Source of the DNA: Pseudomonas sp. MM213
GTDB taxonomy: Bacteria > Pseudomonadota > Gammaproteobacteria > Pseudomonadales > Pseudomonadaceae
DNA length: 64,000 bases
Direction: 5' to 3'
NCBI RefSeq assembly: GCF_020423045.1
Contig: NZ_CP081943.1
Span: forward strand, 1,984,001 to 2,048,000
Both the position numbers and the translations under genes were made by a program. The notes beneath the pieces are model-generated. The model ran no database searches. It was not told the DNA's origin and saw only the letters and a program-made list of their open reading frames with translations. How positions within the stretch are numbered: the stretch's first letter is position 1; each line of letters begins with the position of its first letter. Of this stretch, positions 8,719-16,726 are shown piece by piece.

Positions 8719-9396
8719 ATGCCCGATTTCGACTGGAACATTGCATTGCCGCTGCACTTCGGCCAGGCAGAAACGCCACAGATCGTCCTGTCCCGCGCCT
8801 TACCGGGCGATGAACAGAGACCGGTATTCGAGAACTTTATCCAGCAACGCTTTCGCAAGGTTCACGGTGCAGACATTCGTCATTTCATGCCGCAGTTGTT
8901 CGGCATAAGCAGCACCGACGGCGAACTGTGCGCGGTCGCCGGGGTACGCCTGGGCCGTGACGAGCCGTTGTTTCTGGAGCGTTATCTGGACAAACCGATC
9001 CAGACATTGATCAGCGCCGTGGTGGAGCGTCCGGTGGATCCTGCCGGCATTGTCGAGGTCGGCAATCTGGCCGCCACCGACACCGGCAATGCCCGGATGA
9101 GCATCATTGCCATTACCTATCTGCTGGCCATGGGCGGGCTGGAATGGGTGGCATTCACCGGCAACATGGGCCTGGTCAACAGCTTTCACCGACTGGGCCT
9201 GAAACCGGTGACTCTCTGCGCCGCCGACCCGCAGCGACTGGGCGACGACCGGCACAGTTGGGGCAGCTACTACGAAAGCAAACCCTGGGTTCACGTCGGC
9301 AACATCCGCGCCGGCTTCATTCATTTGCGCAACATCGGTCTGTTCAGCCGGCTGGGCTTGCCATCGTCCCTTGACGGAGCCTGCCATGTCGCCTGA
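8719..9396 (+). CDS. Thermostable hemolysin family protein
   Basis: This 225-residue protein has the features of the thermostable hemolysin (delta-VPH) family. The central block VEVGNLAATDTGNARM and the segment WVAFTGNMGLVNSFHRLGLK, followed by a C-terminal part with LHRNIGLF-like residues (HLRNIGLFSRLGL), fit the family. I recall that this Pfam family is grouped with GNAT-like acyltransferases, so a role as an acyl or acetyl transferase is as plausible as a toxin. No signal peptide is present, which argues against simple secretion. A GGGAGG sits about 11 bases before the ATG. It is the first gene of a seven-gene operon and its 3' end overlaps the AMP-binding gene. Confidence 0.8.
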   Translation: MPDFDWNIALPLHFGQAETPQIVLSRALPGDEQRPVFENFIQQRFRKVHGADIRHFMPQLFGISSTDGELCAVAGVRLGRDEPLFLERYLDKPIQTLISAVVERPVDPAGIVEVGNLAATDTGNARMSIIAITYLLAMGGLEWVAFTGNMGLVNSFHRLGLKPVTLCAADPQRLGDDRHSWGSYYESKPWVHVGNIRAGFIHLRNIGLFSRLGLPSSLDGACHVA

Positions 9397-10866
9397 ATGC
9401 CAACGATTCGAGCAGGCCTTGCGCAGCCATGCCGAGCGCAAGAGCAACGTCATTGCCCTGTGGGGCGACACCCTGAAAATCGATTACGCCACGCTGTACG
9501 CTGAAGTGAAGTACCGCCAACAGCGTCTGCGCGATGAACAGGCAAGCGTCATCGCCCTGGCTCTGGACAACGGCGTCGAGGCCATACTCTGGGACTTGGC
9601 CGCGCTGTTCGAAGGCCTTGCTTGCGTGACCTTGCCCCCTTCTTCAGCCCCGCACAGCGTGCCCACTGCCTGGAACAGAGCCAGGCAGAACGAGTGATTG
9701 CCGAACCGGAATTCGAAGCCGAACTGCTCGTTGCCGGGTATGAGAAAAGCGCCGAGTTCTGGCGACGCTCGTTCGCCGGCCCGAGCCGCATGCACCCCGG
9801 CACGGCCAAACTGACCTTCACCTCCGGCACCACCGGGACTCCCAAAGGCGTGTGCCTGAGTGCCGACAGCTTGTTGCGGGTAGCGCGGGAACTGGATCAG
9901 GCCAGCAAACCCACTGAACCACAGCATCACCTGGCGCTGTTGCCGCTGGCGATCCTGCTGGAGAACCTGGGCTGCTACGCCGCGCTCTACGCCGGTGCCA
10001 CCCTGAGCCTGCCGAGCCAGAAAACCCTGGGCATCCGGGGCGCCAGCGGCGTCGATGTACCGCGCCTGCTCGGTTGCCTGGCCAGTCGTTCGCCCGAGAG
10101 TCTGATTCTGGTGCCGCAACTGCTGCTGATGCTGGTCAGCGCAACCGAACAGAACGCGTTTAATCCGCAAACACTGCGCTTTGCCGCCGTCGGTGGCGCG
10201 CGGGTCTCAAAGGATTTATTGCAACGGGCCCGGCACGTTGGCCTACCGGTCTATGAAGGTTACGGTCTGTCCGAATGCGCTTCGGTCGTCTGCCTCAATC
10301 GCCCCGCAGCGTACCGTGCAGGTAGCGTCGGCCGGCCCCTGCCCCACGTCGAAGTGAAACTGGCCGAAGACGGTGAGGTCCTGATCAAGGGCTCGCTCTT
10401 GCTCGGTTACCTGGGTGAGCCGGCCTACACCGGCGAGTGGTGGCACAGCGGCGATCTCGGGGAGTTCGACGCGCAGGGTTTCCTCTTCCTCAACGGTCGC
10501 AAAAAGCATCAATTCATCACCAGCTACGGGCGCAACGTCAACCCGGAATGGGTCGAAGCGGAACTCACCCAACGCCAACACATCGCCCAGGCTTTTGTGT
10601 ATGGCGAGGCCCTGCCGCGAAATCACGCACTGCTGTGGCCCAACCGCCCGGACTGCACGGACGAACAACTGGCTGCTGCCGTCGCCGAAGCCAACGACGC
10701 GTTGCCCGATTATGCCCAGGTGCATCACTGGACACGCCTGAATGAACCCTTCACTGCCGCCAATGGCTTGCTGACCGCCAATGGCCGCCCGCGCCGGGAC
10801 GCCATCGTCGCGTTATACCGCGCACAACTGACCGAATTCCCCCATTCCGAGGAGCCCGCATCATGA
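9386..10866 (+). pseudogene. AMP-binding (ANL) acyl-activating enzyme, frameshifted at a C5 run
   Basis: The enzyme would adenylate a carboxylic acid and probably transfer it to CoA or a carrier. The reading frame from ATG 9386 (ACGGAG 8 bases upstream) runs through DLAALFEGLACVTLPP and then leaves frame at CCCCC (9635-9639). One extra C would rejoin it as LPPFFSPAQRAHCLEQ in the frame that stays open to 10866. After the break the enzyme is intact: LTFTSGTTGTPKGVCLS (P-loop), YGLSECASV, WWHSGDLGEFD and NGRKKHQFITSYGRNVNPEW. At the C-terminus the usual catalytic Lys region reads NGRPRRDA, with Arg where Lys is common. Total length would be about 493 residues. It could be a sequencing error, a true null allele or a slippery phase-variable tract. 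Confidence 0.8.
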
Positions 10867-11537
10867 CGTTTTTCGACACCCTGCAAGAAGCCACTCAACA
10901 AGAGCGCCACGAACTGTTCAACCTGCCGATCATCCTCGATGCGCTGCAAGGCCAGGTCAGTCTTGAAAGCTATCGGGCGTTTCTCGCTCAGGCGTACTAC
11001 CACGTGCGCCATACCGTGCCGCTGATGATGGCGTGCGGCGCGCGCCTGCCCACACGTCTGGAATGGCTGCGCAAGGCGGTGTGTGAATACATCGAGGATG
11101 AATACGGCCACGAACAATGGGTGCTCGACGACATAGCCGCCTGTGGCGGTGATCGCGAAGCGGTGCGCAACGGCCAGCCCTCGCTGCCGATCGAACTGAT
11201 GGTCGGTTTTCTCTATGACCTGATTGCCCGGGGCAACCCGGTGGGGCTGTTCGGCATGGTCAATGTGCTGGAAGGCACCAGCATCGCCCTGGCGACTCAC
11301 GCGGCGGGCAGCATCCGTGAGCACTTGGCCTTGCCGGAAAGTGCCTTCAGTTATTTGAGCTCCCACGGTTCTCTGGACATCGAGCACATGCAGACCTATC
11401 GCCGGCTCATGAACCAACTCGACGACAGCGCCGACCAGGCCGCCGTGATCCACGCCTCGAAAGTGGTGTACCGGCTTTACGCCGACATGTTTCGCGGTTT
11501 GCCGGGCCGCCTGGAAGTCCAACATGCAGCTGCATGA
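10863..11537 (+). CDS. Heme-oxygenase-like diiron oxidase (HDO, UndA/SznF-like)
   Basis: This 224-residue all-helical protein belongs to the iron-containing redox enzyme family. Candidate iron ligands are Glu80 and His83 (IEDEYGHEQW), Glu137 (NVLEGTS), and His168, Asp172, His175 (SSHGSLDIEHM). The H-x3-D-x2-H spacing is the same as I recall for the SznF diiron site, which supports a two-iron oxygen-activating centre. Known relatives desaturate, decarboxylate (UndA, fatty acid to terminal alkene) or N-oxygenate small substrates. The start overlaps the ANL stop by four bases, so the substrate may be an activated acyl group. A TenA-like non-redox protein is unlikely because all ligand positions are present. 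Confidence 0.82.
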   Translation: MTFFDTLQEATQQERHELFNLPIILDALQGQVSLESYRAFLAQAYYHVRHTVPLMMACGARLPTRLEWLRKAVCEYIEDEYGHEQWVLDDIAACGGDREAVRNGQPSLPIELMVGFLYDLIARGNPVGLFGMVNVLEGTSIALATHAAGSIREHLALPESAFSYLSSHGSLDIEHMQTYRRLMNQLDDSADQAAVIHASKVVYRLYADMFRGLPGRLEVQHAAA

Positions 11538-12330
11538 GGCCAGTGTGGTCCTGACCGGCGCGAGTGGCGGCATCGGCATGGAGATCGCCAGCGCACTGTG
11601 CGCCGCCGGTGCCCGGGTCCTGGCCGTGGCTCGTCATCAGGAGTCACTGCTGCCGCTGCTCGCGCGCTATCCGCAGAATATGCACTGGGTGGCCGCCGAC
11701 CTGACGTTGCCCTTCGACCGGCACAAGGTACTGGCCGCCGTTGAGGCCATCGGCGGCATCAACCTGTTGATCAATGCCGCCGGCGTCAATCATTTCGCCA
11801 TGCTGGAGCAGCTCGATGACAGCGACATCAACGCCATGTTGGCGGTCAACGTCAGTGCACCGATTTGCATGACCAAGCTGCTGTTGCCGCAGCTCAAGCA
11901 AGCCGACAGTGCCATGGTGGTGAATGTCGGCTCGACGTACGGTTCGATCGGCTACCCCGGTTATGCCAGTTACTGCGCCACCAAGTTTGCCCTGCGCGGT
12001 TTTTCCGAAGCCCTGCGCCGGGAATTGGCGGATACCCGGGTCAGTGTTCTGTACGTGGCACCCCGCGCCACCCGCACATCGATGAACAGCGCGGCGGCCC
12101 AAGCCCTGAACGATGCCCTCAAGGCCAATGTCGACGACCCGAAAACCGTGGCCTCGGCCGTCCTCCACGCAATCGCCGGCGACCACCGCGACCTTTACCT
12201 GGGCTGGCCGGAACGTTTTTTCGTGCGTCTCAACAGCCTGTTGCCCAACCTGGTGGATCGAGGCCTGCGCAAGCAATTGCCACTGATCCGCCGTCTGAGC
12301 CACAAACCCGAGAACGAGCAAAAACCATGA
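11524..12330 (+). CDS. SDR family oxidoreductase of the hemolysin-HDO operon
   Basis: This 268-residue NAD(P)-dependent short-chain dehydrogenase has the nucleotide loop TGASGGIG (residues 12-19), the NAAG motif, and the catalytic YASYCATK (Tyr and Lys four apart). The C-terminal segment PERFFVRLNSLLPNLVDRGL is amphipathic, as in membrane-associated SDRs acting on lipids or fatty aldehydes. The ATG lies 14 bases inside the end of the oxidase gene, and its stop overlaps the next gene, so the order oxidase then reductase is tightly coupled. It may reduce or oxidise the product of the diiron enzyme. Confidence 0.85.
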   Translation: MQLHEASVVLTGASGGIGMEIASALCAAGARVLAVARHQESLLPLLARYPQNMHWVAADLTLPFDRHKVLAAVEAIGGINLLINAAGVNHFAMLEQLDDSDINAMLAVNVSAPICMTKLLLPQLKQADSAMVVNVGSTYGSIGYPGYASYCATKFALRGFSEALRRELADTRVSVLYVAPRATRTSMNSAAAQALNDALKANVDDPKTVASAVLHAIAGDHRDLYLGWPERFFVRLNSLLPNLVDRGLRKQLPLIRRLSHKPENEQKP

Positions 12331-12971
12331 AAAAAATCTTTGCCTGCCTTTTGATAGGCGCCTTCAGCCAGATCGCCTGGGCCCTCGACAGCGCCGACCA
12401 GCAACGCCTCTCTGCCCTCCAGCAGAGTTGGGCGCACATTCAATACGAAATGCCGGAAAAACAACGCGAGCAAGCCTTCGAACAACTGGCCGCGCAAGCC
12501 TCCGCCTTCAGCCAGGAACGCCCGGCCGTGGCCGAAGCGTGGATCTGGAAAGGCATTGTCACCAGCAGTTGGGCCGGCGCCCAAGGCGGGCTCGGGGCAT
12601 TGGGCAAAGCCAAAGACGCCAAGGCTGACCTGGAAAAATCCCTGACTCTGGACCCCAAAGCCCTGCAAGGCTCGGCTTACACCAGCCTCGGCGCACTGTA
12701 TGACCGCGTACCGGGCTGGCCCATCGGTTTTGGTGATTCAGACAAGGCCGAACAACTGCTCAAGCTTGCCTTGCAAATGAACCCCAATGGCATCGACAGC
12801 CTGTACTTTTGGGGCGATCACCTTTACCGTCAAAAGCGCTACTCTGAGGCCAAGGCAGCGTTGCAAAAGGCGCTGCTGGCCGCCCCTCGCCCCAACCGCG
12901 AAACGGCCGACGCCGGGCGCCGCAAAGAGATCGAGACGTTGCTGGTGGACGTAAACAGAAAACTCGACTGA
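12327..12971 (+). CDS. Exported TPR-repeat protein
   Basis: This 214-residue protein has a signal peptide (KKIFACLLIGAFSQIAWA, cleavage about residue 20) and helix-turn-helix repeats resembling tetratricopeptide repeats (AKADLEKSLTLDPKA, AEQLLKLALQMNPNG, YSEAKAALQKALLAAP). The most likely location is the periplasm. It overlaps the SDR stop by four bases. In this position it may be a scaffold for a periplasmic or membrane step of the operon, or an accessory ligand presenter for the downstream kinase; neither is shown by the sequence. Confidence 0.8.
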   Translation: MKKIFACLLIGAFSQIAWALDSADQQRLSALQQSWAHIQYEMPEKQREQAFEQLAAQASAFSQERPAVAEAWIWKGIVTSSWAGAQGGLGALGKAKDAKADLEKSLTLDPKALQGSAYTSLGALYDRVPGWPIGFGDSDKAEQLLKLALQMNPNGIDSLYFWGDHLYRQKRYSEAKAALQKALLAAPRPNRETADAGRRKEIETLLVDVNRKLD

Positions 12972-12982
12972 CAGGAGTTCGC

Positions 12983-13645
12983 GTGCGTTTATTACTGATC
13001 GAGGATGACGTCGCCCTCGGCGAAGGCATTCACCAGGCCCTCGGGCGCGAAGGCTACACCGTCGACTGGATCAAGGACGGCAGCAGCGCCCTGCATGCCC
13101 TGCTCAGTGAAACCTTCGACCTGGCCGTGCTTGATCTCGGCCTGCCGCGCATGGACGGTCTCGAAGTGCTGCGACGCCTGCGCGACAGCGGTTCCAACTT
13201 GCCGGTACTGATACTCACCGCCCGCGATGCCACCGAAGACCGCATCGCCGGGCTGGATGCCGGCGCCGATGACTATTTGATCAAACCGTTCGACCTGGCC
13301 GAACTCAAAGCCCGGTTGCGCGCCCTGCTGCGGCGAAGCGCCGGACGCGCGCAAATGCTGATCGAGCACGCCGGCATCAGCCTCAACCCCGGCACGCAGC
13401 AGGTCAGCTATCTTGGCCAGCCCGTGGGGCTGACACCCAAGGAATACCAGTTGTTGCACGAATTGCTCTCGCCACCGGGTCGCGTCATGACCCGCGATCA
13501 TTTGATGCAATTGCTGTACGGCTGGAATGAAGAAGCGGAAAGCAACACCCTGGAAGTGCACATCCATCACCTGCGCAAAAAATTCTCCACCGACCTGATC
13601 CGCACCGTTCGTGGTGTGGGCTATCTGGTGGAGGAACGTCGATGA
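12983..13645 (+). CDS. OmpR-family response regulator (PmrA/QseB-like)
   Basis: This is a 220-residue two-domain regulator. The receiver has the acidic pair Glu7/Asp8, the phospho-acceptor Asp51 and the conserved Lys in YLIKPFD. The C-terminal winged helix (about 125-218) carries the recognition-helix region NTLEVHIHHLRKKF typical of the PmrA/QseB subgroup. The start is GTG with CAGGAG eight bases upstream. Its stop overlaps the kinase start. The PmrA-like boxes at the head of the operon suggest that it controls its own transcription unit. Confidence 0.92.
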   Translation: MRLLLIEDDVALGEGIHQALGREGYTVDWIKDGSSALHALLSETFDLAVLDLGLPRMDGLEVLRRLRDSGSNLPVLILTARDATEDRIAGLDAGADDYLIKPFDLAELKARLRALLRRSAGRAQMLIEHAGISLNPGTQQVSYLGQPVGLTPKEYQLLHELLSPPGRVMTRDHLMQLLYGWNEEAESNTLEVHIHHLRKKFSTDLIRTVRGVGYLVEERR

Positions 13646-15009
13646 CGTCGATCCGTCGCCGTACGCTGACGCTGATCATCGGCTTGATGCTCGCCGGGCT
13701 GGCGGTGATCAGCCTGTTTAACGTGCACGACAGCAACCACGAAATCGCCGAGGTCTACGATGCGCAACTGGCGCAAAATGCCCGCCTGTTGCAAGGCGTG
13801 ATGCGCATGCCCTTGGCGAGTCAGGAACATGCGGATCTGTACCAGGCGTTCAATACGGCGCTGGGCGAGGCAGTGCCTCGCGGCGATGGTCATCCGTACG
13901 AAAGGAAAATCGCCTTTCAGGTGTGGAGTCCCAAAGGTGAAGTGCTGGTGCACACCGCCAGTGCGCCCTCGTTCGGCACGCCACCGAACACACCCGGTTT
14001 CAGTGACGTGGTGGATTTGAACAATCGTCACTGGCGCGCCTTTGTCCTTGAAGACAAACAAAATGGCCTGCGCATCTGGGTCGGTGAACGCGACGATGTG
14101 CGGGCGGATCTGGTCGATCGCATCGTCCGCCACACCCTGTGGCCGAACATGCTGGGCAGCCTGATCCTCGCGGCGATGGTTTGGCTGGCCATCGGCTGGG
14201 GGCTCAAGCCGTTAGCCGATATGGCCGCGACCCTGCGCGCACGCCATAGCGGCTCGCTGGAGCCGCTGCAAATGACACCGCTGCCCAGCGAACTGGAACC
14301 GATGCAGGCGGCACTCAACCGCATGCTTGCGCAAATTCAGGACGTGCTCGGACGTGAGCGGCGCTTCATTGCCGACGCCGCCCACGAAATGCGCACGCCC
14401 TTGGCCGTCTTGCGGGTGCACGCACAAAACCTGCTGGAGGCCGGCACCGAAAATGACCGACGCGAATCACTTGAACACCTGATCGCCGGCGTCGATCGTA
14501 CCAGCCGGCTGGTCAACCAATTGCTGACCATGGCGCGTCTCGAACCGAAGACGGCAGCCAAAATCCCTCCCCCCATTGACCTCACAGCCACCGTTCGAGA
14601 AAGCCTGGTGCAGTTGACTCCCTGGCTTTTGAGCAAAGGACTTGAACTGGTTTTCGAAGCGGATGATGACATCGGCCCGGTCAGGATCGATTCGGCCGAC
14701 ATCCACATTGCCTTGAACAATTTAGTGACGAATGCAGCAAACTTTTCACCGGCTAACGGTTTGATCAGCGTGCGTCTGGAAAGAAAAGAAGATCGCTATG
14801 AGTTATCCGTCGAGGACGAAGGGCCCGGAATCGAAGAGTCGGAGCGCAATCGGCTCCTTGAGCGCTTTTACAGCCGTGGCAATGGCCAAGGGGCAGGCCT
14901 GGGGCTGGCCATCGTCAAGGCAATCGCAGATCGTACGGGAGGGGAAATCAAGCTGGAAAATCGAACGCCAACGGGGACCCGTGCGACGTTAGTGATTTGC
15001 CCTCGCTAA
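13642..15009 (+). CDS. Sensor histidine kinase (QseC/PmrB-like)
   Basis: This 455-residue membrane kinase has transmembrane segments at about 7-27 and 166-186 enclosing a periplasmic domain of about 140 residues. A short HAMP-like linker follows. The phospho-acceptor is His248 in DAAHEMRTPLAVL. The ATP-binding N box (ALNNLVTNAANFS), G1 (DEGPGIEE) and G2 (GLGLAIVK) boxes are complete. It pairs with the overlapping response regulator. The signal is unknown; genetic linkage to the acyl-activating and oxidase genes suggests a membrane or lipid cue. Confidence 0.92.
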   Translation: MTSIRRRTLTLIIGLMLAGLAVISLFNVHDSNHEIAEVYDAQLAQNARLLQGVMRMPLASQEHADLYQAFNTALGEAVPRGDGHPYERKIAFQVWSPKGEVLVHTASAPSFGTPPNTPGFSDVVDLNNRHWRAFVLEDKQNGLRIWVGERDDVRADLVDRIVRHTLWPNMLGSLILAAMVWLAIGWGLKPLADMAATLRARHSGSLEPLQMTPLPSELEPMQAALNRMLAQIQDVLGRERRFIADAAHEMRTPLAVLRVHAQNLLEAGTENDRRESLEHLIAGVDRTSRLVNQLLTMARLEPKTAAKIPPPIDLTATVRESLVQLTPWLLSKGLELVFEADDDIGPVRIDSADIHIALNNLVTNAANFSPANGLISVRLERKEDRYELSVEDEGPGIEESERNRLLERFYSRGNGQGAGLGLAIVKAIADRTGGEIKLENRTPTGTRATLVICPR

Positions 15010-15042
15010 GTTGAGTTTGAGTTAACAAGACCCGAGAAAAAC

Positions 15043-15072
15043 GACAAAGCCCCGATCGCTCGGGGCTTTGTC
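15043..15072. terminator. Bidirectional terminator between convergent operons
   Basis: A perfect 13-base stem (GACAAAGCCCCGA with its complement) and a TCGC loop sit between the kinase stop and the FAH hydrolase stop. A TCGTTTTTCTC tract follows on the minus strand and a weaker TCATTTC on the plus strand. Confidence 0.85.
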
Positions 15073-15098
15073 ATTTCTGGTGTTTGGGAACGCTTGCC

Positions 15099-15947
15099 TC
15101 AATCCGCCTGCACGGTGACTTGCTGCTGTTCACCCAACCCCGCGATGCCCAAACGAATGGTCTGCCCCGGACGCAGGAAAACCGGCTGTGGCTTGATGCC
15201 CAGCCCAACGCCCGGAGGCGTGCCCGTCGAAATCACATCGCCAGGTTGCAGGCTCATGCAACGACTCAGGTAAGCAATCAGTTGCGGCACGTTGAAGATC
15301 AGCGTCCGCGTATTCCCTTGCTGGTAGCGGTGTCCGTCGACATCGAGCCACAGGTCCAGCGCATGCGGATCGGTGATTTCATCGCGGGTTACCAGCCACG
15401 GGCCGAGCGGGCCAAAGGTATCGAAGCCTTTGCCCTTGTCCCAGGTACCGCCCCGCTCCAGTTGCCATTCGCGCTCAGAGACATCGTTGATCACGCAATA
15501 GCCGGCGACATGCTCCATGGCGTTGGCTTCATCGATGTTGCGCCCGCCTTTGCCGATGACCACGCCGAGTTCGACTTCCCAATCGGTCTTCTTTGAACCG
15601 CGCGGGATCTCGATGTTGTCGTTCGGGCCGCAGATGGCACTCGTCCATTTGTTGAAGATGATCGGCTCTTTCGGCACTTCCATGTTCGACTCGGCCGCAT
15701 GGTCGGCGTAGTTCAGACCAATGCAGACAAACTTACCGACCTGGCCGACGCAGGCGCCTATCCGTGGCTGACCGGCAACGATGGGCAGGCTGGACGGATC
15801 AATGGCGGCAAGCGTTGCCAGGCTTTCCGGGCTGAGGGCCAGCCCGGCGATATCCGGTACATGCGCCGAGAGGTCGCGGATCTGATTATCGGCATCCAGC
15901 AGGCCCGGTTTTTCCGAACCTTTTTCGCCATAACGCAACAGTTTCAT
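15099..15947 (-). CDS. FAH-family hydrolase, 2,4-diketo-3-deoxy sugar acid hydrolase candidate
   Basis: This 282-residue protein of the fumarylacetoacetate hydrolase fold has metal ligands visible at Glu124 and Glu126 (TDWEVELGVVIG) and Asp155 (VINDVSERE). Relatives act on 2,4-diketo-3-deoxy-L-rhamnonate or L-fuconate (LRA6 type), and related enzymes cleave the pentonate analogue to pyruvate and glycolate. It is encoded with a 2-keto-3-deoxy acid dehydrogenase-like SDR and an MFS importer in a D-xylonate locus, so a pentonate substrate is the likelier reading here. It is the last gene of the minus-strand unit. Confidence 0.8.
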   Translation of the reverse strand: MKLLRYGEKGSEKPGLLDADNQIRDLSAHVPDIAGLALSPESLATLAAIDPSSLPIVAGQPRIGACVGQVGKFVCIGLNYADHAAESNMEVPKEPIIFNKWTSAICGPNDNIEIPRGSKKTDWEVELGVVIGKGGRNIDEANAMEHVAGYCVINDVSEREWQLERGGTWDKGKGFDTFGPLGPWLVTRDEITDPHALDLWLDVDGHRYQQGNTRTLIFNVPQLIAYLSRCMSLQPGDVISTGTPPGVGLGIKPQPVFLRPGQTIRLGIAGLGEQQQVTVQAD

Positions 15948-15985
15948 TTAGTTCTCCTGCTCAAACCGAAAGTGCGAAGCGGGTT

Positions 15986-16726
15986 TCAGATGCTCATGCC
16001 GCCATCGATGACATGCACAGCGCCTGTGGTGTAGGCGGACGCATCGCTGCCCAGGTACAAAGCCAACTGGGCGATCTCGTCGGCACTGCCGATGCGACCC
16101 ATGGGTTGGCGGTCAAGGAATTGTTGGTAGACCCGTGCTTCGTCGACGCCTTGTTGCGCAGCCTGTGCGGCAATGCGCTGACGCAGCGACGGCGATTCCA
16201 CGGTGCCGGGGCAAATGGCGTTGCAGCGAATGCCCTGACTGATGAAGTCGGCGGCAACCGCCTTGGTCAGCCCTACCACCGCCGCTTTGCTGGCAGCATA
16301 GGCAAAACGGTTGGGCACGCCTTTGATGCTGGAAACCACCGATGACATGTTGATGACTGATCCACCTCCGCGTTCCAGCATGCCCGGCAGGAACGCGCGG
16401 ATCATGCGGTACATGGCGGTGACGTTGATGTCCATCGACCGCGCCCAGTCCGCTTCATCGCATTCGAGAATGTTGCCACTGTGCACGTAGCCCGCGCAGT
16501 TGAACAGCACGTCCAGTGCGCCGATGCGCTCACTGATTTCGCTGATGGCGGTAGTCGATGTCACGTCCAGGGTAATCGCCGTTATGCCTTCAAGCCCTTC
16601 CAGCCTGCTGATATCGAGGTCCGTGGCAAACACTTCGGCACCGGCCCGGGCAAAGGCAATGGCGCTGGCCATGCCGATACCCTGCCCCGCCGCCGTGATC
16701 AGCACCCGTTTGTTCTGCAGGTTCAT
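15986..16726 (-). CDS. SDR, 2-keto-3-deoxy sugar acid 4-dehydrogenase candidate
   Basis: This is a 246-residue short-chain dehydrogenase. The nucleotide loop is TAAGQGIG (11-18), an acidic Asp36 (FATDLD) favours NAD over NADP, and the catalytic pair is Tyr143 and Lys147 (FAYAASK). The ATG at 16726 overlaps the MFS stop by four bases, and the homologous N-terminus begins at MNLQNKRVLITAAG, so the longer reading is rejected. LRA5-like family members oxidise the C4 hydroxyl of 2-keto-3-deoxy sugar acids, feeding the FAH hydrolase encoded next. Confidence 0.82.
   Translation of the reverse strand: MNLQNKRVLITAAGQGIGMASAIAFARAGAEVFATDLDISRLEGLEGITAITLDVTSTTAISEISERIGALDVLFNCAGYVHSGNILECDEADWARSMDINVTAMYRMIRAFLPGMLERGGGSVINMSSVVSSIKGVPNRFAYAASKAAVVGLTKAVAADFISQGIRCNAICPGTVESPSLRQRIAAQAAQQGVDEARVYQQFLDRQPMGRIGSADEIAQLALYLGSDASAYTTGAVHVIDGGMSI

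Noticed and set aside
9622..10866. Independent ANL gene starting at TTG 9622
   Set aside because: The start lacks a ribosome site and lies within the upstream ANL frame. One added C at 9635-9639 joins both parts, so this is the rear of one frameshifted gene.
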